Shown piece after piece: positions 45,245 through 55,543 of a stretch of DNA of 61,306 nucleotides (positions are counted from its first letter, which is position 1; every line of letters begins with the position of its first letter). Below the pieces are notes generated by a model. It was not told where the DNA came from and ran no database searches. It saw only the letters and a program-made list of their open reading frames with translations. This DNA comes from Deltaproteobacteria bacterium (GTDB taxonomy: Bacteria > Myxococcota_A > Polyangia > Polyangiales > Polyangiaceae): assembly GCA_016218915.1 (NCBI GenBank), contig JACRCQ010000010.1:1-61306 (forward strand), written 5' to 3'. Made by a program: the position numbers and the translations under genes.

Positions 45245-46168
45245 ATGGCTGCGAGGGTGTGGGCTGCGCCCGCGACCGACGGGCTTTTGTTCCATAACGA
45301 CAGCGTATCGTTGTGCCTGCTCGTCAACCGACGCGCGGGGACGATGCGCATCTACGACTTCCGGGCTGGGCCCTCTGCCAGCAAGCGCACGTTCATGCTC
45401 TCGACAGCGCGCCGGGAGGGCATCGAGCGGGTGTTCATCCTCGTCGAGCGCGAGGAGGTGGCGACCTGGACGCGCATGGGCCTCGTGCGCGAAGGCGTCG
45501 TGCCCGGCTTCTACAAGCGAAGCGACGGCTTCGTGCTTGGGACCGCGCTCGATTCGGATGGATGCTTGCCGGTGATGTCAGCGGACGGCTCTCGCCTGCG
45601 AGGGGGAACCAACCGCGCTTCTGCGCAAGCGGATCTGGATCTGGCAGAAGAGACGTATCGACGCGCGCGGCTGCTGGTCAAGAACCACGCGGAGATCTCT
45701 TCGTCATCGCCGCTTCGGATGGTGGACGGGGACGAAGGCGACGCGCGCAAGGCGGTGTGGGCAGCGGGCAGATGCGGCGCCATGCGTTCGGCATTCGAGC
45801 CGTTCGGCCGGGACAGCGAGCGCATGTACTTCGCGGGTACCGTGCGCGGCGCTCCTGTTTTCTGGCTGTCAGCCGAGATCCAACCCTGCTTTGATCACGC
45901 GCTGATCGAGTTCTTGACCGCACCTCGCTCGGACCGCGAATGCGCCCAGTTCCGCACCGGGCTCGAGCTGGCTGCGGAACGTCTCCGGTCCCGCGATGTC
46001 GTGGCGATGTTCGCCTTCTCGCCGATCGACGATCCGCTGTTCGCCTCGGTCTTCATCGCTGCGGGCTTCCGGCGCACCGGGCTGCTGGCGCGTCACCTGT
46101 GGTCGCACGCAGGGCGCAAGGACGCGTTCCTGTGGACGCGCAAGCACCCGCTTCCTGGCGAGGAGTAG
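45245..46168 (+). CDS. AblB-like GNAT-family acetyltransferase, two-part
   Basis: A 307-residue protein. The N-terminal half resembles beta-lysine N-acetyltransferase (AblB): GIERVFILVEREEVATW followed by VVPGFYKRSDGFVLGT, matching the PGFxxG pattern. The C-terminal third has the typical end of a GNAT fold (FIAAGFRRTGLLARHLW and KDAFLWTRK). AblB makes the osmolyte N-acetyl-beta-lysine together with the lysine aminomutase AblA. No ablA is in the window, so the substrate may differ. It follows the DHH-like gene by 113 bases. Confidence 0.65.
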   Translation: MAARVWAAPATDGLLFHNDSVSLCLLVNRRAGTMRIYDFRAGPSASKRTFMLSTARREGIERVFILVEREEVATWTRMGLVREGVVPGFYKRSDGFVLGTALDSDGCLPVMSADGSRLRGGTNRASAQADLDLAEETYRRARLLVKNHAEISSSSPLRMVDGDEGDARKAVWAAGRCGAMRSAFEPFGRDSERMYFAGTVRGAPVFWLSAEIQPCFDHALIEFLTAPRSDRECAQFRTGLELAAERLRSRDVVAMFAFSPIDDPLFASVFIAAGFRRTGLLARHLWSHAGRKDAFLWTRKHPLPGEE

Positions 46169-46180
46169 ATCGCAAGGGAG

Positions 46181-46222
46181 GCTTCAGGCTTCAGGCTTCA
46201 GGCTTCAGGCTTCAGGCTTCAG
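46181..46222 (+). repeat. Six exact GCTTCAG heptamers
   Basis: Six perfect, gap-free copies of the heptamer GCTTCAG (read on the other strand, CTGAAGC), immediately after the AblB-like gene. A second tract with variant heptamers follows at 46371. The copies are exact, so they are either recent or actively maintained. Confidence 0.9.
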
Positions 46223-46370
46223 CCAGAAGAGGGTTTCCCGGCCGCTTCACCACGTTCTGCCCGCAGTTCTTACGGGGATCATCCATGACCCGATGGACGC
46301 ATGGCATGCCGGACAGCGGACCCATGATGTCGTCGCACGGATCGTACCCTGCAGGTCACCTCGGATCTGC

Positions 46371-46436
46371 CCTGCAGCCTGTAGCCTGGAGCCTGCAGTC
46401 GCTCTGCCCTGGAGCCTGCAGCCTGGAGCCTGCAGC
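46371..46436 (+). repeat. CCTGNAG heptamer tract
   Basis: Eight heptamers of the form CCTGNAG (CCTGCAG, CCTGTAG, CCTGGAG) in two groups of four (from 46371 and from about 46408) separated by TCGCTCTGC. The first tract (46181) is the same family read on the opposite strand (CCTGAAG), so the two tracts could pair as a long imperfect inverted repeat. The region has no gene. Confidence 0.8.
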
Positions 46437-46450
46437 CCTTTGCAGGAAGG

Positions 46451-48670
46451 TCAGCTACGGCGGAGCCACTGCAGCGGCGAACGCCCGAGGCGAAGCGAGT
46501 TGAGCACCACGGACACGCTCGACATGGCCATGGCAGCCGCGGCGATCATCGGGCCACCGAAACGAGCGAGCACGCCGAGCACTGCGAGCGGCACGGCGAT
46601 CAGGTTGTAGCCGAACGCCCAGCCGAGGTTCTGGCGGATGGTCTTGACCGTCGCACGAGCGATCCTCATCGCATCGACCAACGCACGAATCTCCGAGCGC
46701 GAGATGGTCATGGCCGCGACCTCGTTCGCCACGTCCGTGCCGCTTCCCATCGCGATCCCAACGTCCGCTCCAGCGAGTGCAGGCGCGTCGTTCACGCCGT
46801 CTCCCGCCATGGCAACCACTGCCCCCTGCTCCTTGAGACGTCCGATCAGCTTCATCTTGTCTTCGGGGAGCTGACGCGCGTGGACGTCGCCGGGGTCGAG
46901 CCCCACGGCTTCGGCTAGCCTGCGGCCCGCCGCCTCATGGTCACCGGTCGCAATCACCACGCGTATCCCCATGGAGCGAAGCTCTGCGATCGCCTCTCTA
47001 GCCATGGGGCGTATGCGATCCGCGAACGAGACTGCAGCCACGACCCTGCCGTCGCGCTCGACCACAGACACGGTCTCTCCGCGCTCGCGCGCTGACCGCA
47101 CAAGCTCCTCGAAGCCGGGCGGCTCGCCATCCACTGCGCCCACGCGGACCGTGTGCGCCCCGACCTGGCCGACCATGCCGCGTCCTGCTTCTGCGCGCAC
47201 GCCCTGGGCATCGGTGAACGACACGCCCTGCGATCGGGCCCAGCTTGCGAGCGCCTTGCCCAGCGGATGCTCAGAGCTGCCCCCCAACGCAGCCGCCAGC
47301 CCGATCATGGCGTTCCGGTCCTCGCCCTCGATCGAGGCGAAGGACACCACATCGGGCTTTCCCTCGGTCAGCGTGCCGGTCTTGTCGAGCACGATCGTGT
47401 CGACCGCTGCTGCACGCTCCAGGCTCGCAGCGTCGCGGATCAGCACGCCAGCCCGGGCCGCGTGCGCAACGCCCACCATCACCGCAGTCGGCGTCGCGAG
47501 CCCGAGTGCGCACGGACACGCGATCACGAGCACGGACACGGCGGTCATGAAGGCGGTGGTGGTTCCGGACGAGCCAAGCAGGAGCCACCCCACGAGGGTG
47601 GCAACGGCGATGGTCATGATTGCGGGAACGAACCAACCTGCGACGCGATCGGCCAGCCTCTGCAGCGGAGCCTTGGAGCCCTGGGCATCGGCCACCATGC
47701 GCGCAATGCGCGCGAGCGCGGACTCCGACACCTCGGCGAGGACCTCGACCACCAGCGCACCCTGACCATTCATCGTGCCGCCATGGACCTTGTCCGATGG
47801 CCCTTTTTCCACTGGCATCGGCTCGCCCGTGAGCATCGATTCGTCGACCGCAGAGCTGCCTTCCTTCACCACGCCATCGAGCGGCACGCGCTCTGCCGGA
47901 CGAACCTTCACGAGGTCGCCTACGCGCACGACCTCGATCGGCACCACGGCTTCGCCGTCGCCTCGAAGCAGCGTGGCCTCCGAGGATCGCATGGCGTACA
48001 GGCCGCCGAGGGCGGCTGTGGCGCGCGCCTTGGACCGCGCCTCGAGGTAGCGTCCGATCAGGATGAAAGCCACGATCCCGCCGGCAGTCTCGAAGTAGAC
48101 CTCGGGGTGATGGGGCTGCAGGATCCAGATCACCACGCTGTAGGCAAACGCCGCGGTCGCTCCGAGGCTCACCAGGGTATCCATGGTGAAGTCGAAGTGC
48201 GCGAGCCGAGCGAGGGCGCTCTTGTGGATCGGGTAGCCCGCCACGTAGGTGGCGACCGCGGCCAGCACTGCCTGCGCAACGAGCGACCAGGTCGCATGCA
48301 GGTGCATCATGCCGAGCACCATGAGCGGCACCGCCGCGCTCATCGCCAGCACCAGCCGCCGGAGGGCAGGGCCGGTGTCCGGAACCGCGGCAGCGGCTGC
48401 CATCGTGTCCTCGTGGCGCACCGCATCAGCACCGTAGCCCGCCTCCACGACGCATTTCTCGAGCTCGCTCTCGCCCAGGGAAGGATCCACGACGACGGTG
48501 GCCAGATGGGTTGCGAGATTGACCGAGACGGTGCGGACTCCGTCGAGGCGTGAGAGCTTGCGCTCCACGCGGCTGGAGCAGGCAGCGCAAGTCATTCCCT
48601 CCACGCGAAGCGTGTAACGAACGCCGCCTTGCACGGCGGAGTCGGCGATGGATGCTGGCTCGGTCACCAC
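46451..48670 (-). CDS. copA: Copper-exporting P1B-type ATPase
   Basis: A 739-residue membrane transporter. One N-terminal heavy-metal domain is visible, GMTCAAC at 25-31. Membrane motif CPC in VIACPCALG marks the metal site of a Cu(I) P1B-type ATPase. The catalytic DKTGT lies in the phosphorylation domain, with SEHPLGKA (the HP motif), TGDHEAA and GDGVNDAPAL following. Length is typical for a single-HMA enzyme. It exports Cu(I) from the cytoplasm. GTG at 48670 is used as start; a second GTG directly follows. No CueR or chaperone gene is nearby. Confidence 0.94.
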   Translation of the reverse strand: MVTEPASIADSAVQGGVRYTLRVEGMTCAACSSRVERKLSRLDGVRTVSVNLATHLATVVVDPSLGESELEKCVVEAGYGADAVRHEDTMAAAAAVPDTGPALRRLVLAMSAAVPLMVLGMMHLHATWSLVAQAVLAAVATYVAGYPIHKSALARLAHFDFTMDTLVSLGATAAFAYSVVIWILQPHHPEVYFETAGGIVAFILIGRYLEARSKARATAALGGLYAMRSSEATLLRGDGEAVVPIEVVRVGDLVKVRPAERVPLDGVVKEGSSAVDESMLTGEPMPVEKGPSDKVHGGTMNGQGALVVEVLAEVSESALARIARMVADAQGSKAPLQRLADRVAGWFVPAIMTIAVATLVGWLLLGSSGTTTAFMTAVSVLVIACPCALGLATPTAVMVGVAHAARAGVLIRDAASLERAAAVDTIVLDKTGTLTEGKPDVVSFASIEGEDRNAMIGLAAALGGSSEHPLGKALASWARSQGVSFTDAQGVRAEAGRGMVGQVGAHTVRVGAVDGEPPGFEELVRSARERGETVSVVERDGRVVAAVSFADRIRPMAREAIAELRSMGIRVVIATGDHEAAGRRLAEAVGLDPGDVHARQLPEDKMKLIGRLKEQGAVVAMAGDGVNDAPALAGADVGIAMGSGTDVANEVAAMTISRSEIRALVDAMRIARATVKTIRQNLGWAFGYNLIAVPLAVLGVLARFGGPMIAAAAMAMSSVSVVLNSLRLGRSPLQWLRRS

Positions 48671-48722
48671 GGGTCCGAGATCGCAGGACCGTGGAGGGTC
48701 CGTCGATCTCCAGGCAACATAA

Positions 48723-49472
48723 TCAGTTGCCGCGCCCGCGCCACATCTGCCGGGCCTCGTCCTGCGCGCGCGCGAGCCGCACCTGCTCCTGGATCATTCC
48801 GCCGTATCCCTTGGGAACACGCAAATCCTCAGCGAACTTGTACATGATCTTGAGCGCGGCCTCGGCGTCTGCGGTCGCCCGGTGCGCATGGTCCAGCTCC
48901 ACTTCGAGGCGGGCGGCTACGTCGCCCAACGCACGACTCTTCTGCGCAGCCTGGATGTGCCGCGCCCAGATCAGCGGATCGATCCACTCGACATCCTTGA
49001 GCAGCGCCGGGGGCGGGGACACGTCCGCCGATTGCGTCCTGGCCACCTCCGCATGCAGGAACCCGCGGTCGAACGACGCGTTGTAGGCGGCCGGAATGGC
49101 TTTCTGCAGGGCCTGCAGGATCTCGTGGCCCACATCGGCAAACGTCGGCTTGTCCGCCACGTCGGCGTCGGTGATGCCGTGCACTGCAGTGACTTCTGCT
49201 GGAATCGGGCGCTGCGGATTGATCAGCCACGCGTTGCGCGACACGATCTCGCCCTTGTGCCCGCGCACGATCGCCAGCTCCACGATCCGATCCGTCGCTG
49301 CCTCGCGTCCGGTCGTCTCCACGTCGATCATCACGATGTCCGCGTCGATCCACGCCGCACCATGCTCGAAGCCGGGCGCCAGCCCCTGGACGCGCGTGCG
49401 GAGCAGGTGCGCGATCGCAGCGTAGTGCCTCCCGGTGGGGAAGCAGCCGCAGCCGTCCGATGAGCCTCGCAT
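48723..49472 (-). CDS. DnaQ-like 3'-5' exonuclease (DEDDh)
   Basis: A 249-residue exonuclease. DEDD motifs: IVMIDVETTGREA (D-x-E), a middle NASFDRGFL (D), and HRATADAEAAL (the DEDDh His and last D). It may act in DNA proofreading or repair, or degrade RNA; substrates cannot be told from sequence. The start is the ATG (complement 49470-49472); the open frame continues upstream for 156 codons but that part is Arg/Pro-rich noise lying opposite the end of the DsbA-like gene. The upstream gene's stop is one base away. Confidence 0.85.
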   Translation of the reverse strand: MRGSSDGCGCFPTGRHYAAIAHLLRTRVQGLAPGFEHGAAWIDADIVMIDVETTGREAATDRIVELAIVRGHKGEIVSRNAWLINPQRPIPAEVTAVHGITDADVADKPTFADVGHEILQALQKAIPAAYNASFDRGFLHAEVARTQSADVSPPPALLKDVEWIDPLIWARHIQAAQKSRALGDVAARLEVELDHAHRATADAEAALKIMYKFAEDLRVPKGYGGMIQEQVRLARAQDEARQMWRGRGN

Positions 49473-49473
49473 C

Positions 49474-50586
49474 TCAGTATCCCTTCCTGGAGGGAGAGGA
49501 AGACGTCGCAGGCGATGCCCCCTGGGGTCCAGGGTGCGTGGCGATCGTTGGGGGCGAAGACGCGGACGGCGCAGGAGTGGAAGCTCCGGGCGTTGGGCCG
49601 GACACAGCCAAGGTAGGAGGCGGCGCAGCGATCGACGAGGCTGGCGAGGGGCCGGGAACGAGAGTCGTCGGGAACGCGTGCGAGGAAGCGGGCGCGTTGA
49701 TCGAGCCGGCCGGCTCCACGATCTTGCCGGTCTTGATCTCGATCTCGGCCTGCACCCAATCGGTGAGGTCGGACGACATGTCGAACAGCTTGAGGTTGAA
49801 GGGGCGCCCGTTGACGAAGATGGAGGGAGTACCGTTGACGCCGATGCGGTTGCCTTCTGCGATGCTCCGTTTGATCCGTGCGCCTGTCTCTGCCGATGCC
49901 ATGTCTGCCCGGAAGCGTGCCAGGTCGAGGCCGACCTCACGCGCGTGCCGCTCGAGCTCAGGCGCGGACAGCGCGCGCTGGTTCTCGAACAGCTTGTGAT
50001 GCATCTCCCAGAATCTTCCCTGGTTCTGCGCTGCCACCGCAGCGCGGGCGGCCAGATCTGCGCTCGAGTGGATCGCGAGCGGATAGTGCTTGAACACGAC
50101 GCGGACGTTGGGGCCGAAGTCCCGCACGAGCCCGTCGAGCATCGGTACGGTGGTCGAGCAGAACGGGCACTGGAAGTCGGCGAACTCGACGACCGTGACC
50201 GGAGCCGAGGGGTTGCCGATCATGGGAGCGTCGGACAGGTCGATAGGCTTGGGCTCCACGGGGCCGAAGCGCACACGGTAGGCGGCTTCGATCTGGGCGC
50301 GCGAGCGTCCATCGCGCACGCCCTTGAGCAGGAATCGCGATGCAGCCCCGCAGCCTGGGCAGCCTGACGCATTCTTCGCACAATCGTCCACGGACATCGG
50401 CGTCTCGAGGCACGGCGCCGGCATGTCCCGGGTCAGCATCTCCCAGTCCCGCCGCTCGCGAGGCGTCAGATCGTCGAGCCGAACACTTCCGGCAGGCGAC
50501 GACGACGGCGCGCGGGCACCGGAGCAGGACGCCACGGCCAGGCCTACGCACCACAAGGAAATGGCAAGAAGATGGTGTGTGCGCAT
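49474..50586 (-). CDS. DsbA-like thioredoxin-fold lipoprotein or secreted protein
   Basis: A 370-residue protein. N-terminal signal with a lipobox-like VGLAVASC (Cys about 21). An N-terminal region has a CPGC pair, and the thioredoxin fold at about 130-280 carries the active-site CPFC in FADFQCPFCSTT and the cis-Pro loop in NGTPSIFV. The last 70 residues are Pro/Ser/Ala-rich with no structure. DsbA-type proteins form or shuffle disulfides in the periplasm. It lies next to a DnaQ-like gene but with no visible functional link. Confidence 0.85.
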   Translation of the reverse strand: MRTHHLLAISLWCVGLAVASCSGARAPSSSPAGSVRLDDLTPRERRDWEMLTRDMPAPCLETPMSVDDCAKNASGCPGCGAASRFLLKGVRDGRSRAQIEAAYRVRFGPVEPKPIDLSDAPMIGNPSAPVTVVEFADFQCPFCSTTVPMLDGLVRDFGPNVRVVFKHYPLAIHSSADLAARAAVAAQNQGRFWEMHHKLFENQRALSAPELERHAREVGLDLARFRADMASAETGARIKRSIAEGNRIGVNGTPSIFVNGRPFNLKLFDMSSDLTDWVQAEIEIKTGKIVEPAGSINAPASSHAFPTTLVPGPSPASSIAAPPPTLAVSGPTPGASTPAPSASSPPTIATHPGPQGASPATSSSPSRKGY

Positions 50587-50683
50587 GGGACGCGAGGTTA
50601 GTGCGTTGCGGGCCCCTTTGCCATGGCGCCGTGCGGTCGGGCGCCTCTGGACTGCGCCGGCAGGTCAAGTTAAGTTGTGCGTC

Positions 50684-51454
50684 GTGCGCAACGTGACGTT
50701 CTGGTACCCGGATCTCCCCCGCTTGCACCGGGCCTTGTTCGCTGCGTGGCAACAGCAGGAGCTGGCGCTGCCTGCCGACGAGATGGCGTGCGACGGCGAA
50801 TGGATCCTGGCGAACTTCGAGGTGTCCGAGGGCAACCTGACCACCACGGCCGCAGGACGGGCTTCGCTGGCGAGCGGAGCGCCGGCGGTGAGCTTCGAGG
50901 CGCGCGATTGGGACCGACTCTTCAAGTTCTGCGGGGCGCGAACGGCACAGGGCGCGCCAGCCCCTGTGGCAGGTGCCGAGGGGTCGGGCGATGCGGAAGA
51001 GGAGCCGCCCAAGACAGTGCCCACGCCTCTGTCGGCAGCGTTTGCAGCGGGCCCCTCGCTCAAAGCGCGCGTGCTGCTGGTGGAGGACGATACGGACACG
51101 CGCGACATGGTCAGCATCATGCTCGAGTCCGTGGGGCTCGACGTGGTGATGACCAATTCGGCGGAGGGCGGACTTGAGCTGCTTTCCCGGAACGATTTCG
51201 AGATCCTGGTGCTCGACTGGAATCTGCCTGGCATGTCCGGCGTGGAGATGTGCCGCAGCGTGCGCACCGAAGGGCGCAACACCACCCTGGCCGTGCTCTT
51301 CCTGACCGGAAACACGTCGCAGCAGGACATGCTCGAGGCGTTTGCGAGCGGCGCGGATGACTACGTGACCAAGCCGTTCCGAGCGGCGGAGCTGGGCGCG
51401 CGCATCTTTGCGCTGCTTCGGCGTGCTCGAATGGCCCCGCGGCCACCGGGCTGA
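50684..51454 (+). CDS. Response regulator with a novel N-terminal domain
   Basis: A 256-residue protein. A separate domain of about 90 residues comes first (VRNVTFWYPDLPRLHRALF, then a SEGNLTTTAAGRASL segment). A C-terminal receiver domain starts near 126: VLLVEDDTDTRDM supplies the acidic pocket, phospho-accepting Asp lies in LVLDWNLPGMSG, and the conserved Lys in VTKPFRAAEL. There is no DNA-binding output domain after the receiver. The start is the GTG at 50684 (a TTG three codons earlier is possible); the frame is open upstream but overlaps the DsbA-like gene's promoter. Its kinase is not in the window. Confidence 0.7.
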   Translation: MRNVTFWYPDLPRLHRALFAAWQQQELALPADEMACDGEWILANFEVSEGNLTTTAAGRASLASGAPAVSFEARDWDRLFKFCGARTAQGAPAPVAGAEGSGDAEEEPPKTVPTPLSAAFAAGPSLKARVLLVEDDTDTRDMVSIMLESVGLDVVMTNSAEGGLELLSRNDFEILVLDWNLPGMSGVEMCRSVRTEGRNTTLAVLFLTGNTSQQDMLEAFASGADDYVTKPFRAAELGARIFALLRRARMAPRPPG

Positions 51455-51532
51455 GGCGCACGAACCGAGATTGACGAAAATCGGATCGAAGGCAGCTTGA
51501 CCATCTGCGTGGTCTTTGTCATGGTCCGCCGC

Positions 51533-51619
51533 GGAGAGATGTCCGAGTGGCCGAAGGAGCCTGATTCGAAATCAGGTGTATCCGTGAGGGTACCGCGGGT
51601 TCGAATCCCGCTCTCTCCG
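51533..51619 (+). tRNA. tRNA-Ser (anticodon CGA)
   Basis: An 87-base tRNA with a 7-base acceptor stem (GGAGAGA pairing with TCTCTCC), a long variable arm and anticodon loop with CGA. It reads UCG codons. CCA is not encoded. A second tRNA-Ser follows at 51732. Confidence 0.92.
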
Positions 51620-51731
51620 CAGGGTTCGCAGCGATCGCGCTAGACGTGGTTTCCTGCTGAGCTCGCACCGGAAGTCGCAGGGCTGTCCGGGCTTTGACAA
51701 CCTGAGTGCGATGGAGGGTGTTCCCTCCCCC

Positions 51732-51816
51732 GGAGAGATGACCGAGCGGCCGAAGGTGCACGACTGGAAATCGTGTGTACCGAAAGGTACCGTGGGTTCG
51801 AATCCCACTCTCTCCG
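51732..51816 (+). tRNA. tRNA-Ser (anticodon GGA)
   Basis: An 85-base tRNA with the same acceptor stem (GGAGAGA/TCTCTCC), a long variable arm and anticodon GGA, reading UCC and UCU. CCA is encoded directly after it (51817-51819), unlike the CGA copy. The two serine tRNA genes lie 112 bases apart and may share a transcript. Confidence 0.92.
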
Positions 51817-51879
51817 CCACGTGGGCGCAAGCGCGCAGCGGTGCGAGCAGGCAGCTCGAGCCGGCAGCGGGCAGGAGCC

Positions 51880-52617
51880 TCAGACGCCGATGTACAGGCG
51901 GTGGGCGAAGTTGCGCTCGAGATCGGCGCGCAACACCTTCTCGGCTGCGGTCTCGATGTCGTACTCGATGCGCTTGAACTCGAACCGCCACGCGTCCGTG
52001 TCCAGGACCGTGTAGCTGGCCCGATTGTCGTAGTCCCGGGGCTGCCCCACCGAGCCCACGCTCACGATGTACTTGCGCCCGGGATCGAGCACGAAGTCGG
52101 AAGCCGGAAGCTCCTCGACGCCGTCCGGGTCGAGCGCGAACACCTTGCACAGGTGCGAGTGGCCGATCAGGGTGAGCCGCTCGAGCTGATCCCAGATCGC
52201 GAGGCACTCACGGGCCTGCTCCGGGGCGAAGATGTACTCGAACTCCTCGAGGCGGATGGGCGAGCCGTGGCACAGCTGGATGTCGTACTCGGCGAGCTTC
52301 TCGCGGTAGGGCAATCCCTTGAGCCACTCCATGCTCTCGCGCGTCAGCATCGAGGCATGCGTGTCGAGCGCGTGGCGGGCGGCCTCGTAGTAGTACGAGT
52401 AGTCCATCCGTCCGGCGACCGCAGCGTCGTGGTTGCCCAGGATCGTCTTGTGCGCCATGGCCCGCACGATCTCGGCGCACTCGTTGGGCGATCCGCCGTA
52501 GCCGACCGTGTCCCCCAAGGAGTAGAAAACGTCGACCCGCTCGTGCTTGTAGGCCTCTACAACGGCGCTGAGCGCCTCGTAGTTAGCGTGAACATCCGAG
52601 AAGATACCGAGACGCAT
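51880..52617 (-). CDS. Metallophosphoesterase (calcineurin-like)
   Basis: A 245-residue metal-dependent phosphohydrolase. Motifs: FSDVHANYEAL at the N-terminus (D-x-H), SLGDTVGYGG (G-D), ILGNHDAAV (G-N-H-D/E), then LIGHSHL (H) and VSVGSVGQPRD. These give the two-metal centre seen in YfcE-type phosphodiesterases. Substrate unknown. Start ATG (complement 52615-52617). Divergent from the 52715 gene. Confidence 0.9.
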   Translation of the reverse strand: MRLGIFSDVHANYEALSAVVEAYKHERVDVFYSLGDTVGYGGSPNECAEIVRAMAHKTILGNHDAAVAGRMDYSYYYEAARHALDTHASMLTRESMEWLKGLPYREKLAEYDIQLCHGSPIRLEEFEYIFAPEQARECLAIWDQLERLTLIGHSHLCKVFALDPDGVEELPASDFVLDPGRKYIVSVGSVGQPRDYDNRASYTVLDTDAWRFEFKRIEYDIETAAEKVLRADLERNFAHRLYIGV

Positions 52618-52714
52618 TGATAGTTTAGGGGCGCCATCCTAGCACAAGCGTGGCGCTTGTAAGCCTATACGATCCGTTGCCGCACAGAATTCCTGGAGCC
52701 ATAGTCCCCAGCCC

Positions 52715-53254
52715 ATGAATCCCCCCCCTCCCCCCCCTGCCCCGATCGGCGAATACGCGCAGACCTGCTCGCGGTACGTGCAGACTGCGCTCGGTCTGGC
52801 CCTGGACTTCGAGCCTGAAACCCTGCCGCTGCTCGACCACTACCTGCGCCAGGCCCGCGACGATTCGTCCCGAAGACCCGAAACCCTTCCCCTGATCGCC
52901 ACGGTCGCGGGCTCGTACCTCGGTGAGCTGCTCCGACGCCGCCATGCGTGCGCCTGGATCATCGAGGATCCACAGGAGCCCCTCGGCTGGCAGCTCGACT
53001 TCGAAGGCCTCGATCTCGCTGTCTTTCCGATCGCCATCGCAAGAGAGGCGCTCACCGGCGTCTCGGATCCCGAGCTGGTCGTCATCGCCCTCGGCGAAGA
53101 GGACAGAAAGCTGGTCGCCGAAAGGCTCGCGCGCCTCCCTGCCGTGCGCGAGGACGACTTCTTCGCTCCCTCCACCCGCGTCGAGGTCATCGACATCGCC
53201 GTCGACATCATGCTCGCGAGAAAGCACGCGGCGACCCCATCACCCGAGGACTAG
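52715..53254 (+). CDS. Hypothetical protein with a proline-rich N-terminus
   Basis: A 179-residue protein opening with a Pro run (NPPPPPPAP) and a helical part; conserved-looking segments include SRYVQTALGLALDFEPE and YVQ...LLDHYLRQARDDSS. The acidic middle is rich in Leu, Asp and Glu. No family is certain. The start ATG lies 97 bases from the divergent metallophosphoesterase start. It may be myxobacteria-specific. Confidence 0.6.
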   Translation: MNPPPPPPAPIGEYAQTCSRYVQTALGLALDFEPETLPLLDHYLRQARDDSSRRPETLPLIATVAGSYLGELLRRRHACAWIIEDPQEPLGWQLDFEGLDLAVFPIAIAREALTGVSDPELVVIALGEEDRKLVAERLARLPAVREDDFFAPSTRVEVIDIAVDIMLARKHAATPSPED

Positions 53255-53264
53255 TACCGTGTGC

Positions 53265-53366
53265 CAGTGCGTAGCGGAATCGTTGGATACCACCGCCTTC
53301 CGCCAAACGTAGTGACACGCCGTGGCGTGCCGCTACCAGGACCCACGGGCATGGCGCTACGCACTG
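53265..53366. repeat. Nested inverted-repeat element
   Basis: CAGTGCGTAGCG at 53265-53276 pairs perfectly with CGCTACGCACTG at 53355-53366. Between them a second palindrome-like stretch (GTAGTGACACGCC against GGCGTGCCGCTAC) can form another hairpin. The structure is about 100 bases long and lies between two convergent genes. It could be a terminator, a REP-like element or a small transposable repeat; no copy elsewhere in the window was noticed. Confidence 0.55.
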
Positions 53367-53376
53367 CAACGACGCG

Positions 53377-55368
<1,992 letters not shown>

Positions 55369-55543
55369 CCAGGCGGTTCCTCGGGTTGCCTCGGTCTAGC
55401 TCCGTCTTGAGCCTCCGTCGAGCGGGGGAGTGCGTCTATGGTGACACACCTTCTATCGCAGGCACATCGTCACGCTAGACCGCGGTGCGGCAAGGGTCAA
55501 TCAACGCGCGCCCGCTCGGAACCGCCGTGCTAGAGCTTTGCGG

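Larger units (their letters stand above)
46169..46450. other. Gene-free region holding heptamer repeats
   Basis: Between the acetyltransferase and the copper ATPase. Apart from the two heptamer tracts, the region is unremarkable; no promoter or tRNA is seen. The copper ATPase gene ends leftward at its edge. Confidence 0.6.

Noticed and set aside
46181..46222. GCTTCAG repeats as a CRISPR array
   Set aside because: The units are seven bases and contiguous, with no spacers and no cas genes.
48723..49940. A DnaQ-like gene extended to 405 codons
   Set aside because: The extra 156 codons are Arg/Pro-rich and lie within the DsbA-like gene. The 249-codon version starts at a normal ATG.
51880..52620. 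An antisense frame of 281 codons across the metallophosphoesterase
   Set aside because: It has no motif, whereas the minus strand has all phosphoesterase motifs.
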